In this document: positions 28,664 to 37,389 of the stretch, piece by piece | How the letters are laid out: the number at the start of each line of letters is the position of its first letter | Position numbering within the stretch: position 1 is the first letter of the stretch | Assembly (NCBI GenBank): GCA_009841165.1 | Contig: VXMI01000088.1 | Coordinates: 1 to 51,066 of the forward strand | Reading direction: 5' to 3' | Source of the DNA: Gemmatimonadota bacterium | GTDB lineage: Bacteria > Gemmatimonadota > Gemmatimonadetes > Longimicrobiales > Gaopeijiaceae | Length of the DNA: 51,066 nt | Notes under the pieces: model-generated | The model's input: the letters and a program-made list of their open reading frames with translations, nothing else | Database searches by the model: none | Told to the model about the DNA's origin: nothing | Program-made: the position numbers and the translations under genes

Positions 28664-29838
28664 ATCCAGAGATACGCGCGCTGTTCCCCGGCGCCGAAGA
28701 ACAGGTATACCTCGACATTTCGGCGCGTGCGCTCGTGCCCGAGCCGGTGCGCGCGGCCATCGCCGACCACCTGCGGACGCGCATGCTCCGCGGCGGCGAC
28801 AAGGACGCCATGCGGGCGGTCGTCGAGGAAACCCGATCCTCATTTGCGGAGCTGATCGGGGCGCACCCGGACGAGATCGCGATCACGAAGAACGTGTCGG
28901 AGGGCCTCAACCTGTTCGGGACCAGTCTCCCGTGGGAGGCGGGAGACAACGTCGTGCTGTGTCCAGCGCTGGAGCATCCCAACAACATCTACCTGTGGCA
29001 CAACCTGGCCCGGCTGCGCGGGATCGAAGTGCGCTCCGTAGCGCCGGACGGCGGCCATGTGCCCGTCGACGCGATGCGAGCGGCAATGGACCGACGCACC
29101 CGGCTCGTAACCGTCCCCAGCGTCTCGTTCGCCCCGGGGTTCATCACCGACGTGAGGGGGATCGCGGCGGCGGCGCGGCGGGTGGGCGCGGTGACGCTGG
29201 TTGACGCGGCACAGTCGATCGGGTCCCTGCGCACCGACGTCGAGGAACTCGGCATCGACGCGCTGGCGGTCGCGACGCAGAAGTGCCTGCTGGCCGAGTA
29301 CGGCTTCGGCTTCCTCTACGTCCGCCGGGAACTCGCCGACACGCTGGTTCCGGTGCATCTCGCCCGCTTCGGCGTCGCCCTGGACGCCCACGAAACCGCC
29401 TACGTGGACGGCGAGTTGCGGTACGCGCTGGGCGCCCTGCGCTTCGACGTGGGCAACTACAACTACCTGGGCGCCGCGGCGGCTGGAGCGGCGCTGGAAC
29501 TGCTCGAGAGTTGGGGAATCGGGCGGGTGGAGCGGTTTGTCCGGCATCTGGCGGCTGATTTGGCGGACCGATTGGCCGCTCTTGACCTGCCTGTGGCGGG
29601 CGGGCGCAGCGGCTCGCACCTGGCGCACATCGTCTGCGTCGGGAAAAGCGGCGGCGGACGGCACTACAGCGCCGACGACCCCGCAATGAACTCGCTGCAC
29701 CGCCACCTGAAGGCGTCGGGGATCCGACTGGCGATCCGAAGCGGTGTGCTGCGCTTCTCGGTTGGTGTCTACAACAACGACGAGGACATCAGCCGGGTGG
29801 TGGAGGCGGCGCGGGAGTGGAGGGCACGCCGGTCTTAG
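28660..29838 (+). CDS. Class V (fold type I) PLP-dependent aminotransferase
   Basis: A 392-residue class V aminotransferase/cysteine desulfurase-like enzyme. Schiff-base Lys208 in VATQKCLLAEYGFGFLYV; Asp182 in DAAQS contacts the PLP ring nitrogen; ITKNVSEGLNLF (75-86) corresponds to the phosphate-binding region and EHPNN near residue 105 to the family's H-x-SN block. Substrate unknown; the group contains isopenicillin-epimerase-like, serine and desulfurase-like enzymes. Third gene of the overlapping run with the S41-like lipoprotein and the symporter, suggesting uptake and transamination of a peptide-derived amine. A dispersed palindrome follows 82 bases downstream. Confidence 0.87.
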   Translation: MNPEIRALFPGAEEQVYLDISARALVPEPVRAAIADHLRTRMLRGGDKDAMRAVVEETRSSFAELIGAHPDEIAITKNVSEGLNLFGTSLPWEAGDNVVLCPALEHPNNIYLWHNLARLRGIEVRSVAPDGGHVPVDAMRAAMDRRTRLVTVPSVSFAPGFITDVRGIAAAARRVGAVTLVDAAQSIGSLRTDVEELGIDALAVATQKCLLAEYGFGFLYVRRELADTLVPVHLARFGVALDAHETAYVDGELRYALGALRFDVGNYNYLGAAAAGAALELLESWGIGRVERFVRHLAADLADRLAALDLPVAGGRSGSHLAHIVCVGKSGGGRHYSADDPAMNSLHRHLKASGIRLAIRSGVLRFSVGVYNNDEDISRVVEAAREWRARRS

Positions 29839-29909
29839 CAGCAGGCGGGGCCAGACCCCCTCGGATCGGTCCGTTCGACACCTGCAAATCTTGTCCGTCC
29901 GTGGGTGGG

Positions 29910-29959
29910 CGTCCTGTTCTTAGTTCAGTTTATCGGCTAAACTGAACTAAGAGCCGTAC
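29910..29959. repeat. Dispersed palindromic element, copy 2
   Basis: The core 29920-29950 has 13-base perfect arms (TTAGTTCAGTTTA and its complement) around TCGGC, extended outward by two further pairs. It is the same length as the element at 12603-12633 and differs at paired positions 6/26 and 10/22 in a way that preserves pairing. Ten bases to the left (8 matching) and CGTAC at the same distance to the right are also shared. It lies between the aminotransferase and the toxin-antitoxin promoter. Function unknown. Confidence 0.75.
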
Positions 29960-30012
29960 ATGTGGTGGTGAAGTCGACTTGCCTCACGATCCTTGCGGCG
30001 GCACAATAGCGA

Positions 30013-30067
30013 TTGGACACATTACATGTCTGGTCATATAATGCGTCCAGACATCTAATATGTCCAA
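30013..30067 (+). promoter_or_regulatory. Toxin-antitoxin promoter embedded in a long inverted repeat
   Basis: A 55-base near-perfect palindrome: arms of 21 bases (TTGGACACATTACATGTCTGG and CCAGACATCTAATATGTCCAA, 19 of 21 pairing) around 13 bases. Within it a -35-like TTGGAC (30013-30018) and a perfect -10 TATAAT (30037-30042) are separated by 18 bases. The antitoxin starts 21 bases after the repeat. Antitoxin-mediated autorepression through this site is the normal mode for Phd-type antitoxins and is inferred here. Confidence 0.72.
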
Positions 30068-30088
30068 GTCGTTGGAGGTGCTCGAACC

Positions 30089-30346
30089 ATGGAGGCACGG
30101 AAAACAGCAGGACGGATCCCGTCGCCGCCGCAGACGATAGGGGCCGCGCGGTTCAAGGAGCAGTGTCTGGCGTTGCTGGACCGGCTCGGTCCTGATGGCT
30201 TGGTGATTACCAAGCGGGGCAAGCCGGTTGCGCGGGTGTTACCCTACGATCGCGATTCGGCCAGCCTCATTGGCAGCTTGCAGGACAAGGTGAAGGTCAA
30301 GGGAGATATCATGTCCACCGGGATCCGCTGGGACGCGGAGTGCTGA
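30089..30346 (+). CDS. Phd/YefM-type antitoxin
   Basis: An 85-residue protein with the Phd/YefM N-terminal fold: GAARFKEQCLALLDRL then LVITKRGKPVARVLPY, the usual beta-strand pair that includes the DNA-contact region. The C-terminal part (residues 50-85) is the expected flexible, toxin-binding tail. Its stop overlaps the GTG of the PIN toxin by seven bases. The palindromic promoter immediately upstream suggests autoregulation. Confidence 0.85.
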   Translation: MEARKTAGRIPSPPQTIGAARFKEQCLALLDRLGPDGLVITKRGKPVARVLPYDRDSASLIGSLQDKVKVKGDIMSTGIRWDAEC

Positions 30347-30726
30347 ACCTCGATACCCACATCCTGATCTACGCCCTTCAGGGGGAACTGAAGAGCAGCG
30401 AGGTGGAACTGCTAGCCCGGGACCAGTGGTCGATCTCCGACATCGTTCTCTGGGAGGTCGCGAAGCTCGTCCGGCTCGGGCGGATCGAAATGGACCTCGA
30501 TGACCGGCAGGTGGTGCGTGCCCTGAGCCGGATCCACAGATGGCCGATTGACCTGGCGGTGGCCCGGGCCTCGACGAGACTGGATTTCCGGGGTGATCCG
30601 GCCGACGAGATCATCGCGGCGACGAGCGTTGTCCACGGGGTTCCTCTCGTCACGCGCGACGCCGTGATCCGCAAGTCGGCCATTGTGCCGCTGGCTACAT
30701 GGCGCGAAGGGCCCGACCATCCCTAA
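30340..30726 (+). CDS. vapC: VapC-type PIN-domain ribonuclease toxin
   Basis: A 128-residue PIN-domain protein beginning at GTG. The acidic active site is visible: Asp5 (LNLDTH), Glu39 (LWEV), Asp89 in DPADEIIAATS and Asp107 in LVTRDAVI. Such toxins cleave tRNA or rRNA unless bound by the antitoxin. It overlaps the antitoxin gene by seven bases, and together they form a complete type II module paired with a Phd-type rather than VapB-type antitoxin. The PQQ gene follows 43 bases later with its own SD. Confidence 0.88.
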   Translation: MLNLDTHILIYALQGELKSSEVELLARDQWSISDIVLWEVAKLVRLGRIEMDLDDRQVVRALSRIHRWPIDLAVARASTRLDFRGDPADEIIAATSVVHGVPLVTRDAVIRKSAIVPLATWREGPDHP

Positions 30727-30769
30727 CATTGGGGTGAAATCGTCTCACCACGACCAGGGAGCCCAAGCC

Positions 30770-32782
30770 ATGCGGTCCACCCGGATACTCGTCCCCATCC
30801 TCCTGCTCGCCGTGCCCGTCTCCTCGTTCGCGCAGGAGCGGCAGAACCCGTACGGCGAGTGGCGCTACCAGAGCGCCGACGCCTGGGGCACCCGGTACTC
30901 GCCCGTCGACCAGATCAACGCGGACAACTTCGGCGATCTCGAAGTGGCGTGGGTGTGGCACGCGAACAACTTCGGGCCCGATGTGGATCCGCAGATGAAG
31001 TCGACGCCCACGTACATCGACGGCATGCTGTACACGGTGGCGGGGGAGCGGCGGACGGTGGCGGCGATCGATCCGGCGACCGGCGAGACGGTGTGGACCT
31101 ACCGCGAGCCGAACACGACGCGCTGGGAACGGTCGATGCGGCAGAACTACGGAAAGGGCGTAGCGTACGGCGAGCTGGACGGCCGCGGCGTGATCTACTA
31201 CACGTCACCCGCGTTCTTCCTGCACGCGCTCGACGCGAAGACCGGGCGGCACATCGAGGGGTTCGGGCAGCCGGTCCCGATCGAAGGGTTCCCGGAAACC
31301 GGCGTTGTGGACATGCTGCCGCCCCTTCTCGACGGCTGGGGCCCGTGGGAGGGCGCCGAGGAGGACTACGACCCGGACTACGGCATTCCGCGCGAACTCG
31401 GGTACATCACCACGTCGTCGCCGCCGATTGTGATCGACGGCGTGGTCGTGGTCGGGAATTCGGCGGAGCAGGGATACTACCAGACGCGGATCGAGAACGT
31501 GCCGGGCGACATCCTGGGGTTCGACGCGCGCACCGGGGAGCACAGGTGGAAGTTCCACGTCATTCCGCGCCCCGGCGAGTTCGGACACGAGACCTGGGAG
31601 AACGACGCGTGGCAGTACACCGGCGACGTGTCGTCGTGGGCGCCGATGTCGGCCGACTACGAGCGCGGGATCGTGTACATCCCCACCAACCCGCCGACGG
31701 TCGACTACTTCGGCGGCTTCCGTCCGGGGCACAACCTCTTCGGCACCAGCGTGATCGCGCTGGACGCGGCGACCGGCGAGCGCGTGTGGCACTTCCAGAC
31801 GGTCCACAACGACCAGTGGAACTACGACCTGCCCAACGTGCCGATCGTCGTGGACCTCACGGTGGACGGCGACGCCGTGCCCGCTGTGATCCAGACCACG
31901 AAGACGGGGCTGATCTTCGCCTTCAACCGCGAGACCGGCGAGCCGATCTGGCCGATCGAGGAGGTGGAGGTCGTGCAGACCGAAGTGCCCGGCAACTGGA
32001 CGGCGGCGACCCAGCCGGTGCCCACATGGCCCGAGCCGATGGAGCCGATGGGGCTCTCGGACGAAGACGTGATCGATTTCACGCCCGAGTTGAGGGCCGA
32101 GGCGATGGAGATTTTGAGCCGCTACCGCGTGGGCGGACCCTTCGTACCTCGACTGTACGAGGGCTACGACGGGCCGGTAGCTGAGAACATTCGCTGCTAC
32201 GGCGGACTCAACATCACCCACCCCGCCACGCTCGATCCCACGACGGGCATTCTGTACGCGTCGCACCGGCGCAACTGCAGCGGCGGGCGGGTCGGTCCGG
32301 GCGCTGACGCCGACGATCCGGACGATCCGGCGACCACGGGCATCACCATTTCCCAGTGGGTCGCGGGCGCCGGTGGCGGGCTGCCGCGCGTCCAGGGGCT
32401 GCCGATCCCGAAGCCGCCGTACAACCGCCTTTCCGCGTACGATATGAACACCGGCGACCGGCTTTGGTGGATTCCGATTGGAGAGGTCGCCGAGAACGTT
32501 CGCGACCACCCGGCCGCGCAGGGCGTCGACCTGTCACGCGCGGGAGGAGGGGGGCTCTCGATCCAGATGGTGGCGGGTGATCTGCTCTACACCACCGAAG
32601 GCGCGAACGGTCCCGCGGTGCTGAACGCCTGGGACAAGATGACGGGCGACCTTGTCGGCACGGTGGAGATGCCCGGCGCCGGCCAGTACGGCATGATGAC
32701 CTACAGCCACGAGGGGCAACAGCATGTCGTGGTGCAGGTGGGACGGCCGGGAAGGCTGGTGGCGCTGGTATTGCCGGAGTAG
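30770..32782 (+). CDS. PQQ-dependent dehydrogenase (beta-propeller quinoprotein), periplasmic
   Basis: A 670-residue protein with a signal peptide (ending SSFAQ) and an eight-bladed quinoprotein propeller. Tell-tale segments: WRYQSADAWGTRYSPVDQINADNFGDLEVAW, repeated tryptophan-docking-like motifs such as AIDPATGETVW, GFDARTGEHRW and ALDAATGERVWHFQ, and the C-terminal TTEGANGPAVLNAWD. These enzymes oxidise alcohols, sugars or aldehydes and pass electrons to quinone or cytochrome c. No cytochrome domain is fused, and the exact substrate is not predictable. An AGGGAG sits upstream of the ATG; a longer open frame upstream runs into the toxin gene and is not used. Confidence 0.88.
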   Translation: MRSTRILVPILLLAVPVSSFAQERQNPYGEWRYQSADAWGTRYSPVDQINADNFGDLEVAWVWHANNFGPDVDPQMKSTPTYIDGMLYTVAGERRTVAAIDPATGETVWTYREPNTTRWERSMRQNYGKGVAYGELDGRGVIYYTSPAFFLHALDAKTGRHIEGFGQPVPIEGFPETGVVDMLPPLLDGWGPWEGAEEDYDPDYGIPRELGYITTSSPPIVIDGVVVVGNSAEQGYYQTRIENVPGDILGFDARTGEHRWKFHVIPRPGEFGHETWENDAWQYTGDVSSWAPMSADYERGIVYIPTNPPTVDYFGGFRPGHNLFGTSVIALDAATGERVWHFQTVHNDQWNYDLPNVPIVVDLTVDGDAVPAVIQTTKTGLIFAFNRETGEPIWPIEEVEVVQTEVPGNWTAATQPVPTWPEPMEPMGLSDEDVIDFTPELRAEAMEILSRYRVGGPFVPRLYEGYDGPVAENIRCYGGLNITHPATLDPTTGILYASHRRNCSGGRVGPGADADDPDDPATTGITISQWVAGAGGGLPRVQGLPIPKPPYNRLSAYDMNTGDRLWWIPIGEVAENVRDHPAAQGVDLSRAGGGGLSIQMVAGDLLYTTEGANGPAVLNAWDKMTGDLVGTVEMPGAGQYGMMTYSHEGQQHVVVQVGRPGRLVALVLPE

Positions 32783-32783
32783 A

Positions 32784-32824
32784 ATGTAAAGTTTACCATA
32801 CAATATGTATGGTTGACATTACAT
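32784..32824. repeat. AT-rich inverted repeat between convergent genes
   Basis: Arms of 18 bases (32784-32801 and 32807-32824) pair at 15 of 18 positions around the spacer AATAT; the inner seven bases ACCATAC and GTATGGT are perfect. It fills the gap between the PQQ dehydrogenase stop and the cusA stop and is strikingly AT-rich for this region. It may terminate both convergent transcripts, or be an operator. It shares the string CATTACAT with the toxin-antitoxin palindrome. Confidence 0.65.
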
Positions 32825-35800
32825 CTATGCAGACGTTTCGGCCTTGGGCAGCCCCCGCGCCTTCCACATGTAGAACGCAACCGGGAACAACAGCAGCACC
32901 ACGGCACCGGACGTCACGACCCCACCCATCAGCGGTGCCGCGATCCGCTTCATCACATCGGCACCCGCACCCGCGCTCCACATGATCGGCAGCAGCCCGA
33001 TCACGTCGGTCGCGATCGTCATCATGACCGGACGGACCCGCTGGACCGCGCCACGCCGTATCGCCTGCGCAAGCGCGCCCCGGTCGGTGAGCAGCCCGCG
33101 GTCGCGGTAGTCCCTCCAGGAGACGTTCAGGTACAGGAGGAACACGATTGCGGTCTCGGCGTAAAGGCCTGCCAGCGCGATGATTCCGACCCAGACGGCG
33201 ATGCTGAGGTCGTAGTCAAGGATGTGCAGCAGCCAGAATGAGCCCGCCACCGCGAACGGGACGCCCAGCAGCACCAGCATCGTCTCGGTCACGGAACGGG
33301 TGGTCAGCTGGATCAGGACGAAGATCAGGAACAGCGTGAGCGGTACCACGTACGCCAGCCGCTGCTCCGCGCGCTCCAGGTACTCGTACTGGCCGCTCCA
33401 GGCCACCGTGTAGCCCGGCGTAAGCGCCACCGCTTCGGCCACCGCTTCGCGCGCTGCCTCCACGTAGCTTCCGACATCGATGTCGCGGATGTCGATGTAG
33501 ACCCACGCGTTCGGCTTCGCCCCCTCGCTCTTGATGCTCGGCGGGCCCACCACGTAGTCCATGCTCGCCAGCCGCCCCAGCGGCACCTGGTGACCCTCGG
33601 GCGTCGCGACCAGAACCGAGCGCAGCCCTGGCAGGTCGTCCCGCAACTCCCGGCTGTAGCGCAGGTTTACCGGGTAGCGCTCGAGCCCCTCGATTGTCGT
33701 GGTGACGTTCATTCCGCCGATCGCGGTCTGGATCACCTCCTGTACGTCCCGCACGGTGAGGCCGTGGCGTGCGATCGCGATCCGGTCGATCTCGAAGTCG
33801 AGGTAGTTGCCGCCCATCACCCGGTCGGCGTACACGCTGGCGGTACCCGGCACATCCCGCACGACCCTTTCTATCTCGCGCCCCAGGCGCTCCAGCTCGC
33901 CCAGATCGGGCCCGGCGACCTTGATACCCACCGGGGTGCGGATGCCCGTCGACAGCATGTCGATGCGGCTCCGGATCGGCATCGTCCACGCGTTCGTCAG
34001 CCCCGGGATCCGCAGCGCGGCGTCCAGCTCCTCGACGAGCCTCTCGGGCGTCATTCCCGGACGCCACTCGCTGCGGGGCTTGAGCGCGATGGTGGTCTCG
34101 ATCATCGACAGCGGCGCCGGATCCGTCGCCGAGTCCGCCCGCCCCACCTTCCCGAACACATGACGGACCTCCGGAAACGTGTAGATGATCCGATCCGTCT
34201 GCTGCAGGATCTCGCGGGCCTCGGTGATCGACACGCCCGGCAGGGTCGTGGGCATGTAGAGCAGGTCGCCTTCCCACAGGGGCGGCATGAACTCCGACCC
34301 CAGACGCGACAACGGCACCGCGGTCGCCACCACGCCCGCCACCGCCGCCCCGATCACCCAACCCCGAAACCGCAGCACGAACCCCACAACGGGCCAATAC
34401 ACCCCACCAAGCATCCGGCCCACCTTCGTTGCGGTCGCTGGACGAATCTCCCCCCGTACCCAATACCCCACCAGCACGGGGACCAGCGTCACCGAGAGCA
34501 GCGCGGCCGCCGCCATCGCATAGGTCTTGGTGAACGCGAGCGGCTTGAAGAGCCGTCCCTCCTGCGCCTCCAGCGAGAACACCGGCATGAACGACACGGT
34601 GATCACGAGCAGCGCGAAGAAGAGAGACGGGCCCACCTCCCGCGCCGCCCCGGCGATGATCTGCCAGTGCGGCCGCCGCCCCCCGTACCGCGCGAGGTGC
34701 TTGTGGGCGTTCTCAACCATCACGATCCCGGCGTCGACCATGGTTCCTATCGCGACCGCGATGCCCCCCAGCGACATGATGTTGAGAGTCAGCCCCTGGA
34801 GCCGCACCACGATCATCGCCAGCAGGATGCCCACGGGCAGCGCGATCACGGCCACGAGGCCGCTCCGGATGTGGGCCAGGAACAGCAGACACACCAGCCC
34901 CACGATCATCAGCTGCTGCAGGAGACCCGTGCGAATACTCCCAACCGCGCGGTCGATCAGCGCCGTGCGGTCATAGGCGACCTCCAGCTCCACACCCTCC
35001 GGCAGCCCCGGGCCGATCTCCTCCAGCCTGGCCTTCACGTCCCGGATCACCCGCCGCGTGTCCGCCCCCGGGCGCACCACCACGATGCCCCCCACCGTCT
35101 CGCCCTCGCCGTTCCACTCGGCGAGACCGCGTCGGCTCTCGGGACCCATGCTCACCCGCGCCACGTCCTCCAGCATGATCGGCGTCCCGTCCGGGCCCAC
35201 GCCGAGGCCGATCCGCCGAATGTCGTCCACCGACCGGATGTACCCGAGGCCCCGGATCATGAATTCCTTCTCGGCGACCTCGATCAGCCCGCCGCCCACG
35301 TCGCTGTTGCTCTCCTGAATCGCCGTGCGGATCGCCGAGATCGGCAGATCGTACGCGCGCAGCCTGTTCGGGTCGACCGTGACCTGGTACTGGCGCACGA
35401 AGCCGCCCACGCTTGCCACCTCCGAGACCCCCGGCACGGTCGTCAACTCGTACTTGAGGAACCAGTCCTGGATCGAACGCAGCTCACCGAGATCGTGGCG
35501 GTCGGACTTCAACGCGTACACGAACGCCCAGCCGACCCCCGTCGCATCGGGCCCGAGCTTCGGACTCACGCCGGGCGGAAGCTGCTCGGACACCGAACTC
35601 AGGTACTCGAGCACCCGGCTCCTGGCCCAGTAGAGGTCGGTGCCGTCCTCGAAGATCACATACACGAACGACACGCCGAAGAACGAGTACCCGCGCACCA
35701 CCTGCGCAAACGGCGCCGCAAGCATCTGTGTTGCCAGCGGATACGTCACCTGGTCCTCGACGATCCTGGGTGCCTGGCCGGGGTAGTCGGTCTGGATGAT

Positions 35801-35941
35801 CACCTGGACGTCGGAAAGGTCCGGTATCGCGTCGATGGGCGTGCGGGCAAGCGAATACGAGCCGGCCACCACGATCAGCAGCGTGCAAAGCACGACCAGG
35901 AGTCGGTTGTTGATCGACAGGTCGATGATCCTCGCCAACAT
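32825..35941 (-). CDS. cusA: CusA/CzcA-type heavy-metal RND efflux pump
   Basis: 1038-residue inner-membrane pump of the HME-RND subgroup, which drives metal efflux through a tripartite complex by proton import. Twelve membrane segments and two periplasmic loops are evident. TM4 GGIAVAIGTMVDAGIVMVEN contains Asp403 and Glu410, matching the CusA proton-relay residues. Methionines at 563 (YMPTTLPG), 662 (IDMLSTG) and 709 (DRVMGG) lie near the three Met positions of the CusA Cu/Ag site, suggesting monovalent copper or silver rather than Zn/Co. Starts 11 bases after cusB; last gene of the efflux run. Confidence 0.93.
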   Translation of the reverse strand: MLARIIDLSINNRLLVVLCTLLIVVAGSYSLARTPIDAIPDLSDVQVIIQTDYPGQAPRIVEDQVTYPLATQMLAAPFAQVVRGYSFFGVSFVYVIFEDGTDLYWARSRVLEYLSSVSEQLPPGVSPKLGPDATGVGWAFVYALKSDRHDLGELRSIQDWFLKYELTTVPGVSEVASVGGFVRQYQVTVDPNRLRAYDLPISAIRTAIQESNSDVGGGLIEVAEKEFMIRGLGYIRSVDDIRRIGLGVGPDGTPIMLEDVARVSMGPESRRGLAEWNGEGETVGGIVVVRPGADTRRVIRDVKARLEEIGPGLPEGVELEVAYDRTALIDRAVGSIRTGLLQQLMIVGLVCLLFLAHIRSGLVAVIALPVGILLAMIVVRLQGLTLNIMSLGGIAVAIGTMVDAGIVMVENAHKHLARYGGRRPHWQIIAGAAREVGPSLFFALLVITVSFMPVFSLEAQEGRLFKPLAFTKTYAMAAAALLSVTLVPVLVGYWVRGEIRPATATKVGRMLGGVYWPVVGFVLRFRGWVIGAAVAGVVATAVPLSRLGSEFMPPLWEGDLLYMPTTLPGVSITEAREILQQTDRIIYTFPEVRHVFGKVGRADSATDPAPLSMIETTIALKPRSEWRPGMTPERLVEELDAALRIPGLTNAWTMPIRSRIDMLSTGIRTPVGIKVAGPDLGELERLGREIERVVRDVPGTASVYADRVMGGNYLDFEIDRIAIARHGLTVRDVQEVIQTAIGGMNVTTTIEGLERYPVNLRYSRELRDDLPGLRSVLVATPEGHQVPLGRLASMDYVVGPPSIKSEGAKPNAWVYIDIRDIDVGSYVEAAREAVAEAVALTPGYTVAWSGQYEYLERAEQRLAYVVPLTLFLIFVLIQLTTRSVTETMLVLLGVPFAVAGSFWLLHILDYDLSIAVWVGIIALAGLYAETAIVFLLYLNVSWRDYRDRGLLTDRGALAQAIRRGAVQRVRPVMMTIATDVIGLLPIMWSAGAGADVMKRIAAPLMGGVVTSGAVVLLLFPVAFYMWKARGLPKAETSA

Positions 35942-35952
35942 GACCGCCTCCC

Positions 35953-37389
35953 TCAGTGCCGGTGGGGCATGGTATCGGCCGCCCCGGCGGAATCCCGGGC
36001 ATTCGCCGACTCATGCCCGGACATTCGTCCGGCGTCCTCCGCACTGCTCATCAGCTGCGAGATGGCCGACCTCAGATTCGCGTCCGAGTCGATCAGGAAT
36101 TGCGACGAAACCACGATGCTCTCGTTCTCCGCGAGCCCGCTCGCCACTTCCTGCATCTCCTCGCTTTCCGTGCCGAGCACCACTTCGCGCGGCTCGAACA
36201 CCCCGCCGCCCCGGGCCACGATGACCACCGCGCGCGCGCCGCTGTGCAGGATCGCCTCGGTGGGGACCATCACCGCGTCGAGGGCGCCGCTCGTCCTCAC
36301 CGTCACGTTTACGTACATCATGGGCCTGAGCAACAGGTCCGGGTTGGCCACCTCGACGAACGCGGTCAGCGTCCGCGTCTGCGGGTTTACGGCCGGCCGG
36401 AAGAACAGAATCCGGCCGCTCCACTCCTCGCCGGGAAAGGCGTCCGCTTCGACGGTCACCGCCTGCCCCTGGTGGACGTGGCGGAGATCGTCCTCGTAGA
36501 ACTCGGTCTCGGCCCACAGCGTGGAATGGTCCGCGATCTTCAGAACCGTCATGCCGGGGTCCAGCTTCATCCCCTCCATGGAGTCGCTCAGTTTCTCGAC
36601 GATGAAGCCTGTCGCGGGCGAGAAGACGGGGACCGTGCGCGCAACCGTCTGCGACCCGGCGAGCGCGTCGATCTGCTCCGGGGTCATGTCCCAGTAGAGC
36701 AGCCGCTCCCGGGCCGCATCCACCAGCGACTCCGCCCGCTCGACGGCCTCCGCGTAGGCGCCGCCTTCCCGCAGCCGCCGAACGTAGTCCATGGCGCCGA
36801 GAAACTCGCGCTGCGTGGTGACCAGTTGCGGACTGTAGATCTCGAAGAGCACGTCGCCCCTCGCGACCGTCTCGCCCACGTTGTTCACACTGGCCTGCTC
36901 GATCCAGCCCTCGTACTTCGTCTGCACCGAGACGACCCGCTCCTCGTTGTGCGCCAGGATGCCGACGGTTCGGATCGACACGGGCAGCGCTCCCCGGCGG
37001 ACCTCGGCCGTGCGCACCGCGAAGTTCTGCAGGAAGGCCTGGCTCACCCGAATGCCGGCGCCCTGTCCGGCGACTTGCCCGCCGCCCACGCCGACATCGG
37101 CGCCCACTTCGTCCTCGTAGACCGGCACCAGGTCCATCCCCATCGGGGACTTCCCCGGCTGGTCGGAGGTGTAGGCCGGGTCCATCGGGGCGCGCCAGTA
37201 GAGAATCCTGCGCTCTCCCGCGCCCTGCTCCGCGCGGGAGTCCTCGCCCATCCCGGACATTGCGGCCGGATCGTGGGTTGCCACGGGGGTGTCCGACCGG
37301 GGCGAGAGCAGCAAAGCCGCCCCGCCCGCTCCGACCACAATGCCCACGCCGACGAACAGCACGCTGCGAGCATTCCACCTGTTCCTCAT
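35953..37389 (-). CDS. cusB: CusB-type periplasmic adaptor (membrane fusion protein)
   Basis: A 478-residue adaptor linking the RND pump to the outer-membrane channel. N-terminal membrane anchor (residues 9-28), then a heavy-metal-binding domain YWRAPMDPAYTSDQPGKSPMG (about 64-84), a barrel-sandwich/lipoyl region, a coiled hairpin and a C-terminal barrel. Met- and His-bearing tail: DAGRMSGHESAN and ADTMPHRH. Its start overlaps the end of cusC by four bases and its stop is 11 bases before cusA, giving the canonical CBA order. Consistent with Cu/Ag specificity. Confidence 0.92.
   Translation of the reverse strand: MRNRWNARSVLFVGVGIVVGAGGAALLLSPRSDTPVATHDPAAMSGMGEDSRAEQGAGERRILYWRAPMDPAYTSDQPGKSPMGMDLVPVYEDEVGADVGVGGGQVAGQGAGIRVSQAFLQNFAVRTAEVRRGALPVSIRTVGILAHNEERVVSVQTKYEGWIEQASVNNVGETVARGDVLFEIYSPQLVTTQREFLGAMDYVRRLREGGAYAEAVERAESLVDAARERLLYWDMTPEQIDALAGSQTVARTVPVFSPATGFIVEKLSDSMEGMKLDPGMTVLKIADHSTLWAETEFYEDDLRHVHQGQAVTVEADAFPGEEWSGRILFFRPAVNPQTRTLTAFVEVANPDLLLRPMMYVNVTVRTSGALDAVMVPTEAILHSGARAVVIVARGGGVFEPREVVLGTESEEMQEVASGLAENESIVVSSQFLIDSDANLRSAISQLMSSAEDAGRMSGHESANARDSAGAADTMPHRH

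Noticed and set aside
30013-30195. 60-residue open frame across the toxin-antitoxin promoter
   Set aside because: It overlaps the palindromic promoter and the antitoxin gene in another frame and has no SD.
33590-36499. 969-residue frame opposite cusA/cusB
   Set aside because: His/Arg/Pro-rich composition typical of an antisense shadow in GC-rich DNA; the - strand frame encodes a complete RND pump.
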